Shown: positions 37,141 through 47,665 of the stretch, piece after piece
How the letters are laid out: each line of letters opens with the position of its first letter
Numbering within the stretch: position 1 is the stretch's first letter
NCBI GenBank assembly: GCA_002154655.1
Contig: NGUZ01000001.1
Location: 496,001-560,000, forward strand
Length of the DNA stretch: 64,000 nt
From: Corynebacterium kefirresidentii
GTDB lineage: Bacteria; Actinomycetota; Actinomycetes; Mycobacteriales; Mycobacteriaceae
Direction of reading: 5' to 3'
Program-made: the position numbers and the translations under genes
The notes under the pieces: generated by a model
Seen by the model: the letters and a program-made list of their open reading frames with translations, nothing else
What the model was told of the DNA's origin: nothing
The model's database searches: none

Positions 37141-38808
37141 ATGACTACTCAGCCATCTGATGTTGAAATTGCCCAAGCCCACCAATTGCAGCCGATTGCA
37201 GAGATAGCAGCCAAGGCGGGCATCCCTGCTGACGCCGTGATTCCCTATGGCACCACCAAAGCCAAGGTAGATATCACCAAGGTTGACTATTCCAAGGAAA
37301 ACCGGGGCCAGCTGGTGCTTGTCACCGGCGTATCACCTACCCCTGCCGGCGAGGGAAAATCCACCGTTCTCATCGGCTTGACCGATGCCCTAGACCAATT
37401 GGGCAAGAAAGCGATAGTTGCCCTGCGAGAGCCCTCCCAAGGACCAGTGATGGGCATTAAGGGCGGTGCGGCTGGCGGCGGCTATGCACAGATTGTGCCC
37501 ATGGAGGACATCAATCTGCACTTCACCGGGGATTTTCACGCGATTACCTCCGCAACCAACACCTTGGCCGCCATCATTGATAACCACATTCATCAAGGAA
37601 ACGCATTGGGTATCGACCCACGACGAGTAACGTGGCAGCGATGCATGGACGTCAACGACCGTGCCTTGCGCAACGTGGTCACTGGACTGGGCGGCCCAGC
37701 CCACGGCGTGCCCGCTGAAACCGGTTTCACCATTACTGCCGCTTCTGAAATCATGGCCATTTTGTGCTTGGCCACGAATCTCGAAGACCTGAAGAAGCGT
37801 CTTGGCGATATCACCATCGGATTCACCTACGATCAACGCCCTGTTACCGCGCGTGACTTGAACGCAGAAGGCGCGCTCACGGCACTGATGCGTGATGCCC
37901 TTAATCCAAACCTCGTACAGACCCTCGGCGGGGTGCCAGCCTTGGTACACGGTGGACCATTCGCCAATATTGCCCACGGTTGCAACTCCCTATTAGCAAC
38001 CCAAACCGCTCTGCAATTCGGCGATATTGTCCTGAGCGAAGCTGGCTTCGGCTCCGATTTGGGCGGGGAGAAGTTCGTCGATATCAAGGCACGCTTTGGC
38101 GATCTGGATGTTGCCGGTGCGGTTGTTGTTGCCACCATTCGTTCGCAAAAATACAACGGCGGAGTAGCCAAAGATAAGCTCACGGAAGAGAACCTAGATG
38201 CGCTCAAGGCGGGCATTGTCAACCTTGAGCGCCACGTAGAAAATCTGCGCAAATTCGGTATCAAGCCAGTGGTAGCGCTCAACCTCTTTTGGTCGGATAC
38301 GGAGGCGGAACGCGAGTTTATGCGGCAGTGGGCCAAGGACTTTGGAGTGGCCTTGGAAGAAGCCAACGTCTGGTCCGAGGGCGGTTCAGGTGCGACTAAG
38401 CTGGCAGAAACCTTGCTGGAGAACCTGCAGGGCGGTGCCAAGCAGCTCTACGATCCGCAGCAGGGAATTGAAGCCTCCATCGAGACCATTGCTCGCGAGA
38501 TTTATCGTGCCGACCGCGTGGAGTATGGGGCAAAGGCGCTTAAAGATCTGAAGTACATCCAGGACAATGGCTGGGACAAGCTACCCGTGGTCATTTCCAA
38601 GACTCAGTATTCCTTCAGCGATGATGCATCTGAATTGGGTGCGCCGGAAGGCCATACGCTGCATGTCCGTGAATTGCTGCCGCGCACCGGCTCAGGCTTT
38701 ATCGTTGTGCTTACCGGCAATGTTATGACGATGCCGGGGTTGCCAAAGAAGCCAGCGGCCAACAACATAGACGTCGATAAGGACGGCACTATCTCCGGCC
38801 TTTTCTAA
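37141..38808 (+). CDS. fhs: Formate-tetrahydrofolate ligase
   Basis: Makes 10-formyl-THF from formate, ATP and THF in one-carbon metabolism. The ATP-binding loop TPAGEGKST is at about residues 63-71, and EPSQGPVMGIKGGAAGGGYAQ-type sequence (about 99-119) is the second family signature. The length of 555 aa is normal. It ends 12 nt from the convergent exonuclease gene. Confidence 0.97.
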   Translation: MTTQPSDVEIAQAHQLQPIAEIAAKAGIPADAVIPYGTTKAKVDITKVDYSKENRGQLVLVTGVSPTPAGEGKSTVLIGLTDALDQLGKKAIVALREPSQGPVMGIKGGAAGGGYAQIVPMEDINLHFTGDFHAITSATNTLAAIIDNHIHQGNALGIDPRRVTWQRCMDVNDRALRNVVTGLGGPAHGVPAETGFTITAASEIMAILCLATNLEDLKKRLGDITIGFTYDQRPVTARDLNAEGALTALMRDALNPNLVQTLGGVPALVHGGPFANIAHGCNSLLATQTALQFGDIVLSEAGFGSDLGGEKFVDIKARFGDLDVAGAVVVATIRSQKYNGGVAKDKLTEENLDALKAGIVNLERHVENLRKFGIKPVVALNLFWSDTEAEREFMRQWAKDFGVALEEANVWSEGGSGATKLAETLLENLQGGAKQLYDPQQGIEASIETIAREIYRADRVEYGAKALKDLKYIQDNGWDKLPVVISKTQYSFSDDASELGAPEGHTLHVRELLPRTGSGFIVVLTGNVMTMPGLPKKPAANNIDVDKDGTISGLF

Positions 38809-38820
38809 GGCCGCGTGGAC

Positions 38821-39651
38821 CTAGTCCTTGTTATCCGCCGCGGAACCAGGCCACCCTGGATACTGCGGCGGCGTGCCGCCGAATTCGGGGCAGAGATCCT
38901 GGTGGGCACACCAGCCACATAGCTTGGAGGGCTTGGGGCGGAAATCCCCGGCGCGCCCATCGGCTTCAATTTTGGCCCACAACTCGCCGAGATCGCGCTC
39001 GAAGTACTCCAGCTCCTCTCGGTTTGGGCTAAGAAACATCGAGTCCAAGACCTTGAGGTACATAAGCCGCAACTGGTGGGGGATAGTGCCTAGAATGCGC
39101 CAGTAGACTAGCGCGTAGAAACGCATTTGGAATTGGGCATCTTGTGAATAGCGGGGCAGTGGTTTCTTGCCGGTTTTATAGTCAACGACGCGGACCTCGC
39201 CCGTCGGCGCGCGATCCACTCGGTCGATGAAGCCACGAACGGGAACGCCATTAGGAAGGACTGTGTTGACGTACATCTCGGTTTCTTGGCAATCAAAGCC
39301 CTGTGGGTTTTCCATCTGGAAATAGCCTTTGAGCAGTTCTCTGGCGGAAACGAAGAAGTCATAGGTGTCTTCTTCTGGCACGAGCTCGAGCAGTTCCGCG
39401 TCCTTTGCGGTCATGTCTGCCCACGAGGGCTTAATCATCTTTACTGCGGCAGGATAGGTGCGCTCTGCGCGCGGTAGCTTATGCATTTCTTCCAGTACGG
39501 CATGCACTAGGGTTCCTTTGACCTGTGCAATGGTTTTGGGTTCGGGCAGCTTGTCAATGGCCCGGAAGCGATAGAGCAGTGGGCACTGCTTGTAATCGGA
39601 AGCGCGCGAGGGTGACAGGGCAAGCGGGCGGGGTGTCGATGAAGTAGCCAT
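38821..39651 (-). CDS. RecB-family exonuclease with Fe-S cysteine pattern
   Basis: A 276-residue stand-alone PD-(D/E)XK nuclease of the RecB family (Rv2119-like, Cas4/AddB type). The nuclease core shows VHAVLEEMH, GFIDRVDR and VVDYKTGKKP. Four cysteines frame it as in Cas4/AddB [4Fe-4S] nucleases: one in DYKQCPLLYRF near residue 18 and C-x2-C-x5-C in KLCGWCAHQDLC near the end. The partner helicase is not adjacent. Start at ATG complement 39649-39651 is reasonable. Confidence 0.9.
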   Translation of the reverse strand: MATSSTPRPLALSPSRASDYKQCPLLYRFRAIDKLPEPKTIAQVKGTLVHAVLEEMHKLPRAERTYPAAVKMIKPSWADMTAKDAELLELVPEEDTYDFFVSARELLKGYFQMENPQGFDCQETEMYVNTVLPNGVPVRGFIDRVDRAPTGEVRVVDYKTGKKPLPRYSQDAQFQMRFYALVYWRILGTIPHQLRLMYLKVLDSMFLSPNREELEYFERDLGELWAKIEADGRAGDFRPKPSKLCGWCAHQDLCPEFGGTPPQYPGWPGSAADNKD

Positions 39652-39697
39652 GGTGTATCTAGCCTATCGCCGTGCGTTTCGTGGCAAGCTAGGAGGT

Positions 39698-40951
39698 ATG
39701 AGTTATACCGAAGAATTCCTCGATTTCATCGCCGCTTCTCCCTCCTCTTATCACGCTGCGGAGGAGGTATCCCGCCAATTGCGCGAGGTGGGATTTGATC
39801 TACAGGATGAGAGCGAGGAATGGTCGGCCGCGCCAGGTGGCCACGTGATGGTCCGCGGCGGCGCGGTAGCGGCCTGGTATGTACCACAGGGGGCCGATAA
39901 GAATTCTGGTTTTCGCATCGTGGGGTCACATACGGACTCGCCGGGCCTGGTGCTCAAACCCACGCCGGACTTTTCGGCGGCGGGCTGGCAGCAAGTAGCA
40001 GTAGAGGTCTACGGCGGGGCGCTACTGCATACCTGGTTTGACCGAGAGTTGACCGTCGCTGGCCAGATTGTGACTAAAGACGGCACGCGGCATGTGGTAA
40101 ATACTGGCCCTGTCCTGCGCCTGCCGTCTTTGGCCATCCACCTGTACCGCAAGGATGAGTTCAAACCAGACCGCCAACACAACATGCAACCTATCCTCAG
40201 CGTCGGTGACCCAGAGGCATCGATCTTGCAGGTAGTGGGGGAGAAGGCGGGCGTCGGCAAGCAGGATATTGCATCCTTCAACCTGATTACGGCCGATGCC
40301 GCCCGCGGTGAGGTCTTTGGGGCAGGAGAGCAGTTCATTGCAGCCGGGCGCATGGATAATCTTTCTTCTGTACATGCCTCCTTGGCGGCGATGAAGAATG
40401 CTGCCAAGGACTATCAGGGCAAGGATATTTTGGTCATGATGGCCTTTGACCACGAAGAGGTAGGTTCCAGTTCCCGCTACGGCGCGGGCGGGCCTATTCT
40501 GGCGGACGTCATTACTCGAACGTCCCGGGCACTGGGAGCTAACGAGGAGGAACGCTTCCAGATGTTTTCCCGCTCGAGTTGTGTCTCGGCCGATGCGGCA
40601 CATTCGGTGCATCCCAATTACGTGGGCAAGCACGATCCCACGCACCACCCGATAATCGGCAAGGGCCCAGTGACCAAGATCAACGGCAACCAGCGCTATG
40701 CCTCCGATGCCACCACAGTGGCGTTGTGGGAAGCAGCGTGCGACAAGGCTGGCGTGCCGGTGCAGCGCTTTGTGGGCAATAATGACGTGCCGTGCGGATC
40801 GACCATCGGTCCCATCACCGCAACCCGTTTGGGCATCGACACCGTGGATGTGGGCGTGCCTATGCTGTCGATGCACTCGGCGCGTGAAATGGTGGGCGAG
40901 CGGGACCAAGTATGGCTTGCACAAGCGCTTGAGGCATACTTGGTGGGATAG
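39698..40951 (+). CDS. pepC: M18 family aminopeptidase
   Basis: A cytosolic zinc aminopeptidase removing acidic or neutral N-terminal residues. Family motifs include GSHTDSPGLVLKPTP (metal-binding His/Asp near residue 80), AAGRMDNLSSVHA, and MAFDHEEVGSSSRYGA (E-E catalytic/metal). Length 417 aa. The start ATG 39698 is preceded closely by AGGAGG; a longer frame from 39650 overlaps the divergent nuclease start region. Confidence 0.93.
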   Translation: MSYTEEFLDFIAASPSSYHAAEEVSRQLREVGFDLQDESEEWSAAPGGHVMVRGGAVAAWYVPQGADKNSGFRIVGSHTDSPGLVLKPTPDFSAAGWQQVAVEVYGGALLHTWFDRELTVAGQIVTKDGTRHVVNTGPVLRLPSLAIHLYRKDEFKPDRQHNMQPILSVGDPEASILQVVGEKAGVGKQDIASFNLITADAARGEVFGAGEQFIAAGRMDNLSSVHASLAAMKNAAKDYQGKDILVMMAFDHEEVGSSSRYGAGGPILADVITRTSRALGANEEERFQMFSRSSCVSADAAHSVHPNYVGKHDPTHHPIIGKGPVTKINGNQRYASDATTVALWEAACDKAGVPVQRFVGNNDVPCGSTIGPITATRLGIDTVDVGVPMLSMHSAREMVGERDQVWLAQALEAYLVG

Positions 40952-40979
40952 TAATCGCAACCTCGAGGAGTCTTGAGAC

Positions 40980-41816
40980 ATGGCTTATTCCGGCCCCTTT
41001 GCCTATGGCGACCGCGTGCAGCTTACCGACGCCAAGCGGCGCCACTACACGGTCATCCTTGAAGAGGGAGGCCAGTTCCACTCCCACAAGGGCATAATTA
41101 ACCACGATGACATCGTGGGCATGGATGAGGGTTCGGTTATTGAGTCCACCCTTGGCTCCTCCTTCCTGCTTTTCCGCCACCTGATGGTGGACCACGTCCT
41201 GTCCATGCCGCGCGGTGCCGCGGTGATTTACCCCAAGGATGCGGCACAGATCTTGGTAGAGGGCGATATTTTCATGGGCGCGCGCGTGCTCGAGGCCGGT
41301 GCCGGTTCCGGTGCGCTATCCATGTCTTTGCTGCGTGCCGTCGGCCCAGAAGGCCATGTGTATTCCTATGAGGTGCGCGATGATCACCTTGAGTATGCGG
41401 TGGATAACGTGAAGGAATACTTTGGCGAGCAGCCGGAGTGGTGGTCGCCGCGCCTGGGTGATCTGGCAGACGTTACCGCTGCAGACCTGGGTGGGCCGGT
41501 AGACCGCGTTATCCTCGACATGCTCGAACCATGGGAACACTTGGAGACCGTACGCGATCTCCTGATCCCAGGTGGCGTGTTTATGACCTACGTGGCAACG
41601 GTGCCACAGCTAATGAAGGTCATGGAAGGCATTCGTGAACTCAAGTGCTTCACTGAGCCCAAGGCATGGGAATCCCTGGTGCGTGAATGGAAGGTCGAAG
41701 GCCTAGCTACCCGCCCAGAGCACCGCATGAATGCGCACACCGCCTTCCTCATCTGGACTCGCCGCCTGGCCGATGGTGTCACCCCACCACGCCCGCAGCG
41801 CCGTGCCCGGAAGTAG
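40980..41816 (+). CDS. trmI: tRNA (adenine(58)-N1)-methyltransferase TrmI
   Basis: Class I SAM methyltransferase that makes m1A58 in tRNA, as the M. tuberculosis homologue Rv2118c. The N-terminal small beta domain (1-75) is followed by the SAM fold with motif I VLEAGAGSGALS (about 102-113) and the post-I acidic residue in YSYEVRDDH. Length 278 aa. AGGAG lies 9 nt before the ATG. Placement just before the pupylation genes equals that in mycobacteria. Confidence 0.95.
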   Translation: MAYSGPFAYGDRVQLTDAKRRHYTVILEEGGQFHSHKGIINHDDIVGMDEGSVIESTLGSSFLLFRHLMVDHVLSMPRGAAVIYPKDAAQILVEGDIFMGARVLEAGAGSGALSMSLLRAVGPEGHVYSYEVRDDHLEYAVDNVKEYFGEQPEWWSPRLGDLADVTAADLGGPVDRVILDMLEPWEHLETVRDLLIPGGVFMTYVATVPQLMKVMEGIRELKCFTEPKAWESLVREWKVEGLATRPEHRMNAHTAFLIWTRRLADGVTPPRPQRRARK

Positions 41817-41876
41817 GACCGCTTTAACGCCCAGAATTTAAAACGCAAGTGCCCTCTCTCGCTGCCCGCGCCGCGT

Positions 41877-41882
41877 TAGAGT
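41877..41882 (+). promoter_or_regulatory. arc: -10 element for arc
   Basis: TAGAGT lies 7 nt before the ATG at 41890. Confidence 0.6.
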
Positions 41883-41889
41883 AGTGGGC

Positions 41890-43455
41890 ATGGATGGAGC
41901 CACGGACTATAAGCGGCAGGTCAGCCAGCTTGCCGCCCGCAATCAGAAGTTGGCGGGCTTATTAAAAGAATCGCGCGTGAAGCTAGAACAGCTTTTTGCC
42001 GAGCTCAATGCGCTGGCCGAGCCGGCATCGACCTACGGTGTTTTTCTCGGCTATTCTTCTGCCCACAGCGAAGTGGGAACCACCGCGGAGGTCTATACCA
42101 ATGGCCGCATTATGCAGCTTAAGGTCTCGCCTAACGTGGAACCAGGCAGTCTCTCGGCCGGCCAGCAGGTTCGCTTGGGCGATGGTTTCGTGGTGGTGGA
42201 AGGCTGCCCTCCTGAGCGTACGGGCGAGCTAGCAACGGTGGTGGAGCGTCTTAACGATGACCGCTTGATAGTGGCAAATTCCTCTGGTGAAGAAAAGGTG
42301 GTGCTGCTTTCGCATGCGCTGCGCGAGGAAACTCGCGTGCCAGCAGGCGAGGTCGTGCTCGTGGACCCCAAAGCTGCCATCGCACTAGAAAAGGTGAAAA
42401 AGACTGAAGTCACCCAGCTTTCTTTGGAAGAGGTCCCGGATGTGCGCTATGAGGATATCGGTGGGCTGGACGAGCAGATTTCCCAGATTCGCGATTCCGT
42501 AGAGCTACCGTTTATCCATCCCGACCTCTATCACCAATACGAGCTGCAGCCTCCTAAGGGAGTCCTCCTGTATGGCCCGCCAGGGTGCGGTAAGACGCTT
42601 ATTGCCAAGGCAGTAGCCCACTCTTTAGCCCAGCAATTAGGCAGCGAGGGCACGAGCTACTTCCTCAACATCAAGGGCCCAGAGCTGCTCAATAAGTATG
42701 TGGGGGAGACGGAACGCCGCATCCGCCTCATCTTTGAGCGGGCCCGCGAATTGGCCCAGCTCAGCGCTGACCGGCCAGTGGTCATCTTCTTCGATGAGAT
42801 GGAATCGATCTTCCGCACTCGGGGCTCGGGTGTGTCCTCTGATTTGGAAACCACGGTTGTTCCACAGCTGCTCACGGAACTCGATGGAGTTGAGAGCCTG
42901 TCCAATGTGATCGTCATTGGCGCTACCAACCGCGAGGAGCTCATCGATCCCGCCATCATGCGCCCCGGCCGGCTTGATATCAAGATCCGGGTTAACCGGC
43001 CGAATAAACAGGGTGCCCGAGAGATTTTCGCCCGCCATTTCACCGATTCTGTGCCGCACCAGGGCACGCTGGACGAACTCATTAGCGCCGCGGTGGATGA
43101 GCTTTATGCCGATCGCCCCTTCGTACAGCTGCACTTTTCCAGCGGAGAACGCGAAATATTGCATTACCGCGACTTTGTCTCCGGCGCAATGATTGCCAAT
43201 ATCCTCTCTCGAGCCAAGAAGCTGGCTATCAAGGACGCCCTGCGGTTGCGCGCAGGCAGCGAGCAGGCGACAGGTGGGGACCACGAGGGCATCGCCAAGC
43301 AGCACTTGCTCGATGCCATCGCAGCCGAGCGCGCCGAGTCCGAATATGTACCTACCTCCACCAACCCGGAGGAATGGACCAAGATCATTTCCCAAGACCA
43401 TTCCGGTGCCCGCGTAGAACGGGTGGAGTTATTGACCACAAGGAGGAGCGCATGA
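41890..43455 (+). CDS. arc: ARC/Mpa-type AAA+ unfoldase
   Basis: Hexameric AAA+ ATPase that unfolds pupylated proteins. Order: N-terminal coiled coil (about 5-48) that binds Pup, OB domains (about 50-190), AAA domain with Walker A GPPGCGKT and Walker [12 protein letters not shown]. The C-terminus reads ELLTTRRSA and lacks the GQYL-type tail with which Mpa opens the 20S proteasome, and no prcA/prcB is nearby. In C. glutamicum ARC works without a proteasome. Start ATG 41890 follows TAGAGT by 7 nt. The stop overlaps the dop ATG. Confidence 0.95.
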   Translation: MDGATDYKRQVSQLAARNQKLAGLLKESRVKLEQLFAELNALAEPASTYGVFLGYSSAHSEVGTTAEVYTNGRIMQLKVSPNVEPGSLSAGQQVRLGDGFVVVEGCPPERTGELATVVERLNDDRLIVANSSGEEKVVLLSHALREETRVPAGEVVLVDPKAAIALEKVKKTEVTQLSLEEVPDVRYEDIGGLDEQISQIRDSVELPFIHPDLYHQYELQPPKGVLLYGPPGCGKTLIAKAVAHSLAQQLGSEGTSYFLNIKGPELLNKYVGETERRIRLIFERARELAQLSADRPVVIFFDEMESIFRTRGSGVSSDLETTVVPQLLTELDGVESLSNVIVIGATNREELIDPAIMRPGRLDIKIRVNRPNKQGAREIFARHFTDSVPHQGTLDELISAAVDELYADRPFVQLHFSSGEREILHYRDFVSGAMIANILSRAKKLAIKDALRLRAGSEQATGGDHEGIAKQHLLDAIAAERAESEYVPTSTNPEEWTKIISQDHSGARVERVELLTTRRSA

Positions 43456-44984
43456 GCCGCATTGTAGGTACCGAAACCGAGTACGGAATTGCGACCCCAG
43501 AGCTGCCGGAGTACTCGCCTATAATTTCTTCCACTCACGCGGTGGTAGCTTATGCCGCGATGCACACAGGGGCGCGGTCACGCTGGGATTTTGCTGAGGA
43601 ACACCCGCTGCGCGATTCTCGCGGTTTTGATCTCAAGCGTTACCAGACGGTGCCCGTTGTCGACCCGAATGCCATTGGAGTAGCCAATGTGGTCACGGCT
43701 AATGGCGCGCGCTTTTATGTCGACCATGCGCACCCAGAGTATTCCGCGCCGGAATGCACTAATGCCTGGGACGCCACGCTTTATGACGCCGCAGGGGACG
43801 CCACGCTCCTGCAAGCGGCTGCGGCCGTAGCGGGGCTGAGCGCGCAAGGAAAGTCCGTCCTTGCCAACCACGAGCCCTGTCCGGCCCTGCGTTTTTATAA
43901 AAATAACGTGGATGGAAAAGGCGCCTCTTATGGCTCTCATGAGAACTATCAGTACTCCCGTGAAACGGACTTCGACACCATGGCGCAGGCCCTCATCCCT
44001 TTCTTCGTTGCTCGCCAGGTAGTCATCGGCGCTGGACGCATGGGACTGGGGGAGTTTGGTGAGGAGCCAGGTTTCCAGATCTCCCAACGCGCTGATTATA
44101 TTGAGCAAGAAATCTCGCTGGAGACCACCCTCAACCGCGGCATTATCAATACCCGCGATGAGCCGCATGCAGTCCATGCTGACTTCGGCCGCCTCCACGT
44201 CATCATTGGGGACGCGAATATGTCGCAGACGTCTACATTGCTCAAACTGGGGATGACCTCTCTGGTGCTCGATGCCATCGAAGAGGGCGTGGACTTTAGC
44301 GACCTTCGCCTGCAGGATGCTGTGGCGGAGGTCCCTCGAGTGAGCCGTGACCTTAAGCTGCAGCATCGCCTCACGCTTGCCGACGCCCGCCAGCTCACCG
44401 CCCTAGAAATCCTCGCCGAATACCGCGCTCGCGTCACCCCACGCATCGACGCAGATCACAAGGTTCTCGCGGCTTGGGACGAGGCAGTTGCGCTCTTGGC
44501 GGAAGATCCCATGCAGGCCGCGCACCTGTTGGATTGGGTGGCGAAGTATCGCTTGATTAAGGGCTACCTCGACCGCGGTATCGATCCGGCAGACCCAAAG
44601 CTGCGGCTCATTGACCTGCAATACGCGGAGATCGATCCGGCAAAGTCGCTACACCACGCGCTGGTGCGTAAAGGCCAGATGCGGCAGCTCTTTAGCGCCG
44701 CCGAAATTGAGCGTGCCGCAACCACGCCACCGGTTGATACGCGCGCCTATTTTCGCGGACGAGTAACGCAGAAATTCGGCGAGGACATCATTGCCGCAAG
44801 CTGGCAAAGCCTCACCGTACGAATAGGGGAGGGCACCGCCGCACCGTGGGCCACTGTTCCCATGGATATCGCCACTGGTCTCACTCAGGCTGAATGTGGA
44901 GAGATGATTGATGCCGCCGACACGGTCGAGGATCTTCTCCAAGGACTCACTGACAGCGGGATCCACCCCGAGTACCGTAATTAA
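43452..44984 (+). CDS. dop: Dop, Pup deamidase/depupylase
   Basis: Removes Pup from substrates and deamidates Pup-Gln. A glutamine-synthetase-like fold with GTETEYGI (residues 6-13) and the catalytic aspartate D91 in [17 protein letters not shown]. The segment [16 protein letters not shown] holds conserved binding residues. Length 510 aa. Start ATG 43452 has AGGAGG and overlaps the arc stop codon. As Pup here ends in Gln, deamidation by this enzyme is required before ligation. Confidence 0.96.
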   Translation: MSRIVGTETEYGIATPELPEYSPIISSTHAVVAYAAMHTGARSRWDFAEEHPLRDSRGFDLKRYQTVPVVDPNAIGVANVVTANGARFYVDHAHPEYSAPECTNAWDATLYDAAGDATLLQAAAAVAGLSAQGKSVLANHEPCPALRFYKNNVDGKGASYGSHENYQYSRETDFDTMAQALIPFFVARQVVIGAGRMGLGEFGEEPGFQISQRADYIEQEISLETTLNRGIINTRDEPHAVHADFGRLHVIIGDANMSQTSTLLKLGMTSLVLDAIEEGVDFSDLRLQDAVAEVPRVSRDLKLQHRLTLADARQLTALEILAEYRARVTPRIDADHKVLAAWDEAVALLAEDPMQAAHLLDWVAKYRLIKGYLDRGIDPADPKLRLIDLQYAEIDPAKSLHHALVRKGQMRQLFSAAEIERAATTPPVDTRAYFRGRVTQKFGEDIIAASWQSLTVRIGEGTAAPWATVPMDIATGLTQAECGEMIDAADTVEDLLQGLTDSGIHPEYRN

Positions 44985-45028
44985 CAACCACGAATTAAAG
45001 CAGGATCCACAGAAAGGATTTCCCACCT

Positions 45029-45220
45029 ATGTCCACTCACCAGTCTCAGGTCACCGGCGGTAATGGTGGCGATGACTCCGCTGGCGACGAGGATTTTACC
45101 TCCACGCAGCTCAGCATTAATACCACCGGCACCGATGAACTCCTCGATGAGATCGACGGGCTACTAGAAAATAACGCCGAGGAATTCGTGCGCTCCTATG
45201 TCCAAAAGGGCGGGCAGTAA
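45029..45220 (+). CDS. pup: Pup, prokaryotic ubiquitin-like protein
   Basis: The 63-residue modifier attached to lysines of target proteins. It is largely disordered and acidic, with a helix in about residues 22-50 (DELLDEIDGLLENNAEEF) and the C-terminal Gly61-Gly62-Gln63. It sits between dop and pafA, with AGAAAGGA upstream of the ATG. Confidence 0.97.
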   Translation: MSTHQSQVTGGNGGDDSAGDEDFTSTQLSINTTGTDELLDEIDGLLENNAEEFVRSYVQKGGQ

Positions 45221-45222
45221 GG

Positions 45223-46638
45223 GTGACTGACCAGCGCCCTGTCTTTGCCCGACGCATCATGGGCATTGAAACAGAATATGGCCTAGCTACCAGCGCGGGC
45301 TCGGAGGAACGGACTCTGAGCCCCGATGAGGTAGCGCGCGTGCTTTTCCGGCCCATTGTCCAGGAGCATTCCTCCTCCAATATTTTTTCAACCAATGCCA
45401 GCCGCCTCTACCTCGACGTCGGATCCCACCCCGAGGTAGCCACCGCCGAGTGCGATAGCTTAAGCCAGCTTCTGGCCTATGAATGCGCCGGCGATGCGAT
45501 AGTCAACCGGCTGGGCGAAAAAGCGGAGCAAACCTTTGCTGCCGAGGAGCACCCGCGCGCGGTGTACCTGTTTAAAAACAATGTGGATTCAGCCGGCAAT
45601 TCTTTTGGCTGCCACGAAAACTATCTCATTAGCCGCCATATGGTTCTCAAGGACCTGGGCCTTGCGCTCCTGCCGTTCCTCATCACCCGTCAGCTCATCT
45701 GCGGCGCCGGCATGGTCCAACCCGCTAAGGGCGATAAGCCCGCCCAATTCCTGCTCTCGCAGCGTGCGGACCAGGTGTGGGAAGGCGTTTCTTCTGCTAC
45801 CACCCGTTCGCGTCCCATCATCAATACCCGCGACGAGCCGCATGGCGATTCCAAACGCTTCCGCCGCATGCACGTCATCGTGGGAGATTCCAATATGGCC
45901 GAGCCCACTATGGCGCTGAAAGTAGGTTCAACGCTGCTCATTTTGGAAATGTTGGAGGCCGGATTTGAGCTGCCGGAATATGAGATCGAAAAACCGATTC
46001 ACCATATCCGCGCTATTGCGCGCGATATGACGGGATCGACTGCACTACCGCTTGCCGGGGGTGGATCCATCACTGCGCTGGAGGTGCAACAGCAGCTCTG
46101 TATGCGCGCAAGCCAATGGCTGGAAGAAAGGGAAGACGCTGGTACCCCTACCGCCGAAATGCGGCGCGTAGTTGATCTCTGGCAGCGCATCTTGCGCGCC
46201 ATTGAAACCCAAGACTTCTCCAAAGTGGACAGGGAAATAGACTGGGTTATTAAACTCGCACTGCTTGAGCGCTATCGCGCGCGGCTCGGTGGGCGGTGGG
46301 ACCATCCTAAGCTGGCGCAGATTGATATGACCTATCACGATATCCGTCCTGGACGCGGGCTCTACCATGTACTGCTGCGCAAAGGTCTTATCGATCGCTG
46401 GATTGAGGATTCTGATATTGAACGCGCGATGGACACAGCGCCGGCGACCACGCGCGCTGCGCTGCGCGGCCAGTTCTTGGCTACCGCGCGTAACTGTGGC
46501 GCCAATGTCACCGTTGATTGGACGCGGCTGAAGGTCAATCGGCCCGAACCGCGAACCGAGGAACTTTTGGATCCCTTCATTGCCCACGATGAACGAGTCG
46601 ATGCATTGCTAGACTATATGCGTTCACACCACAGCTAG
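45223..46638 (+). CDS. pafA: PafA, Pup-protein ligase
   Basis: Forms the isopeptide bond between the Pup C-terminal glutamate and a target lysine, using ATP. Homologous to Dop: GIETEYGL (14-21) and catalytic D65 in RLYLDVGSHPEVATAECD. FKNNVDSAGNSFGCHENY holds conserved residues. The GTG start at 45223 lies 2 nt after the pup stop. Length 471 aa fits. Confidence 0.97.
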   Translation: MTDQRPVFARRIMGIETEYGLATSAGSEERTLSPDEVARVLFRPIVQEHSSSNIFSTNASRLYLDVGSHPEVATAECDSLSQLLAYECAGDAIVNRLGEKAEQTFAAEEHPRAVYLFKNNVDSAGNSFGCHENYLISRHMVLKDLGLALLPFLITRQLICGAGMVQPAKGDKPAQFLLSQRADQVWEGVSSATTRSRPIINTRDEPHGDSKRFRRMHVIVGDSNMAEPTMALKVGSTLLILEMLEAGFELPEYEIEKPIHHIRAIARDMTGSTALPLAGGGSITALEVQQQLCMRASQWLEEREDAGTPTAEMRRVVDLWQRILRAIETQDFSKVDREIDWVIKLALLERYRARLGGRWDHPKLAQIDMTYHDIRPGRGLYHVLLRKGLIDRWIEDSDIERAMDTAPATTRAALRGQFLATARNCGANVTVDWTRLKVNRPEPRTEELLDPFIAHDERVDALLDYMRSHHS

Positions 46639-46676
46639 ATCCACCATAGAGTCATATCAGGGAGACAACACAGCAC

Positions 46677-47663
46677 GTGGCAGCACACAACCCCACGCCC
46701 AAACGGCATGATGAGGCGGTAGAAAGGCTCACCAACCTCTCCTTCGCGCTACAAGGCGCGGCAAACTCCGGCGGTAGCCCTGATCGCAGCGCTGCATGGA
46801 TTCGTCGCCACGTTGCCGGGTACGGCGATAAGTCGGGCGAGGCTTTTGCCAAGTCCTTGGCGCGCGATATAGCGACCCTCCAACGCGCTGGGGTGCCCAT
46901 TGTGCATTCCGGTGGTGAGGATGGCGCGCGCTACCGTCTTGACGCGAGTAGTTACCAGCTACCGCCGGTGGAATTTTCTCCGGAAGAGGCCATGGTTTTA
47001 GGCATAGCAGGGGGAATGGGTACCACGGGAGGCTTAAGCGATTTCTCTTTATCTGGGTGGACCAAGATTGCCGCCAGCGGCGCCTCGCGCAACCTTTCCG
47101 GCGCGCCGGTGTACACAGCGGTCAATGACATCACCCGCCTCGCACCGGAAGTTATTACCTCTGTCCTGGCTGCGGTGCGCAATCGACTGCGCATTACTTT
47201 TTCCTACCGCGCAAACCCGGCCGCTAAGCCAGTACGCCGCGTGATGGATCCTTGGGGAGTGGTCAACCGTGATAGCCACATTTACATCGTGGGTTTCGAT
47301 GTGGACCGCGGCGCCCCACGTGTCTTTCGTGCGCTTCGTGTCTCCGATATCAAACGCTCACATCATCCTGCAGAACACACCGTCCCAACGGAAACCTTGC
47401 AGGCCTTGGTAGAGCGCGCTCTGCAGCGCGGAGAAAAGGTAGACGCGCGGCTTATTATTCCGGTGGGAAAGGCACAGGAGTTAATGGATGTGGGCGAGAA
47501 GCAGCCTGATGGCACAGTAATGCTGCGCAACGTGGATAAGGATTGGCTCGTGCGCACAGCGGCCGGGTACGCGCCAGAGGTACAGGTGGTCGAACCTGGC
47601 GGGGTGCGCCAGGAGGTCATTTCTCTTCTGCGCGCCGCCACGCAACGGCAGGAAGGACGCTAG
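46677..47663 (+). CDS. pafB: PafB, WYL-domain transcriptional regulator
   Basis: PafB and PafC form a heterodimeric activator of the DNA-damage response in mycobacteria. This 328-residue protein has an N-terminal winged HTH (about 8-75; RLTNLSFALQGAANSGG...) and a C-terminal WYL domain (about 150-315; WYL-type VMDPWGVVNRDSHIYIVGFD). GTG start 46677 is the best available. PafC starts 2 nt after the stop. Confidence 0.93.
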   Translation: MAAHNPTPKRHDEAVERLTNLSFALQGAANSGGSPDRSAAWIRRHVAGYGDKSGEAFAKSLARDIATLQRAGVPIVHSGGEDGARYRLDASSYQLPPVEFSPEEAMVLGIAGGMGTTGGLSDFSLSGWTKIAASGASRNLSGAPVYTAVNDITRLAPEVITSVLAAVRNRLRITFSYRANPAAKPVRRVMDPWGVVNRDSHIYIVGFDVDRGAPRVFRALRVSDIKRSHHPAEHTVPTETLQALVERALQRGEKVDARLIIPVGKAQELMDVGEKQPDGTVMLRNVDKDWLVRTAAGYAPEVQVVEPGGVRQEVISLLRAATQRQEGR

Positions 47664-47665
47664 CT

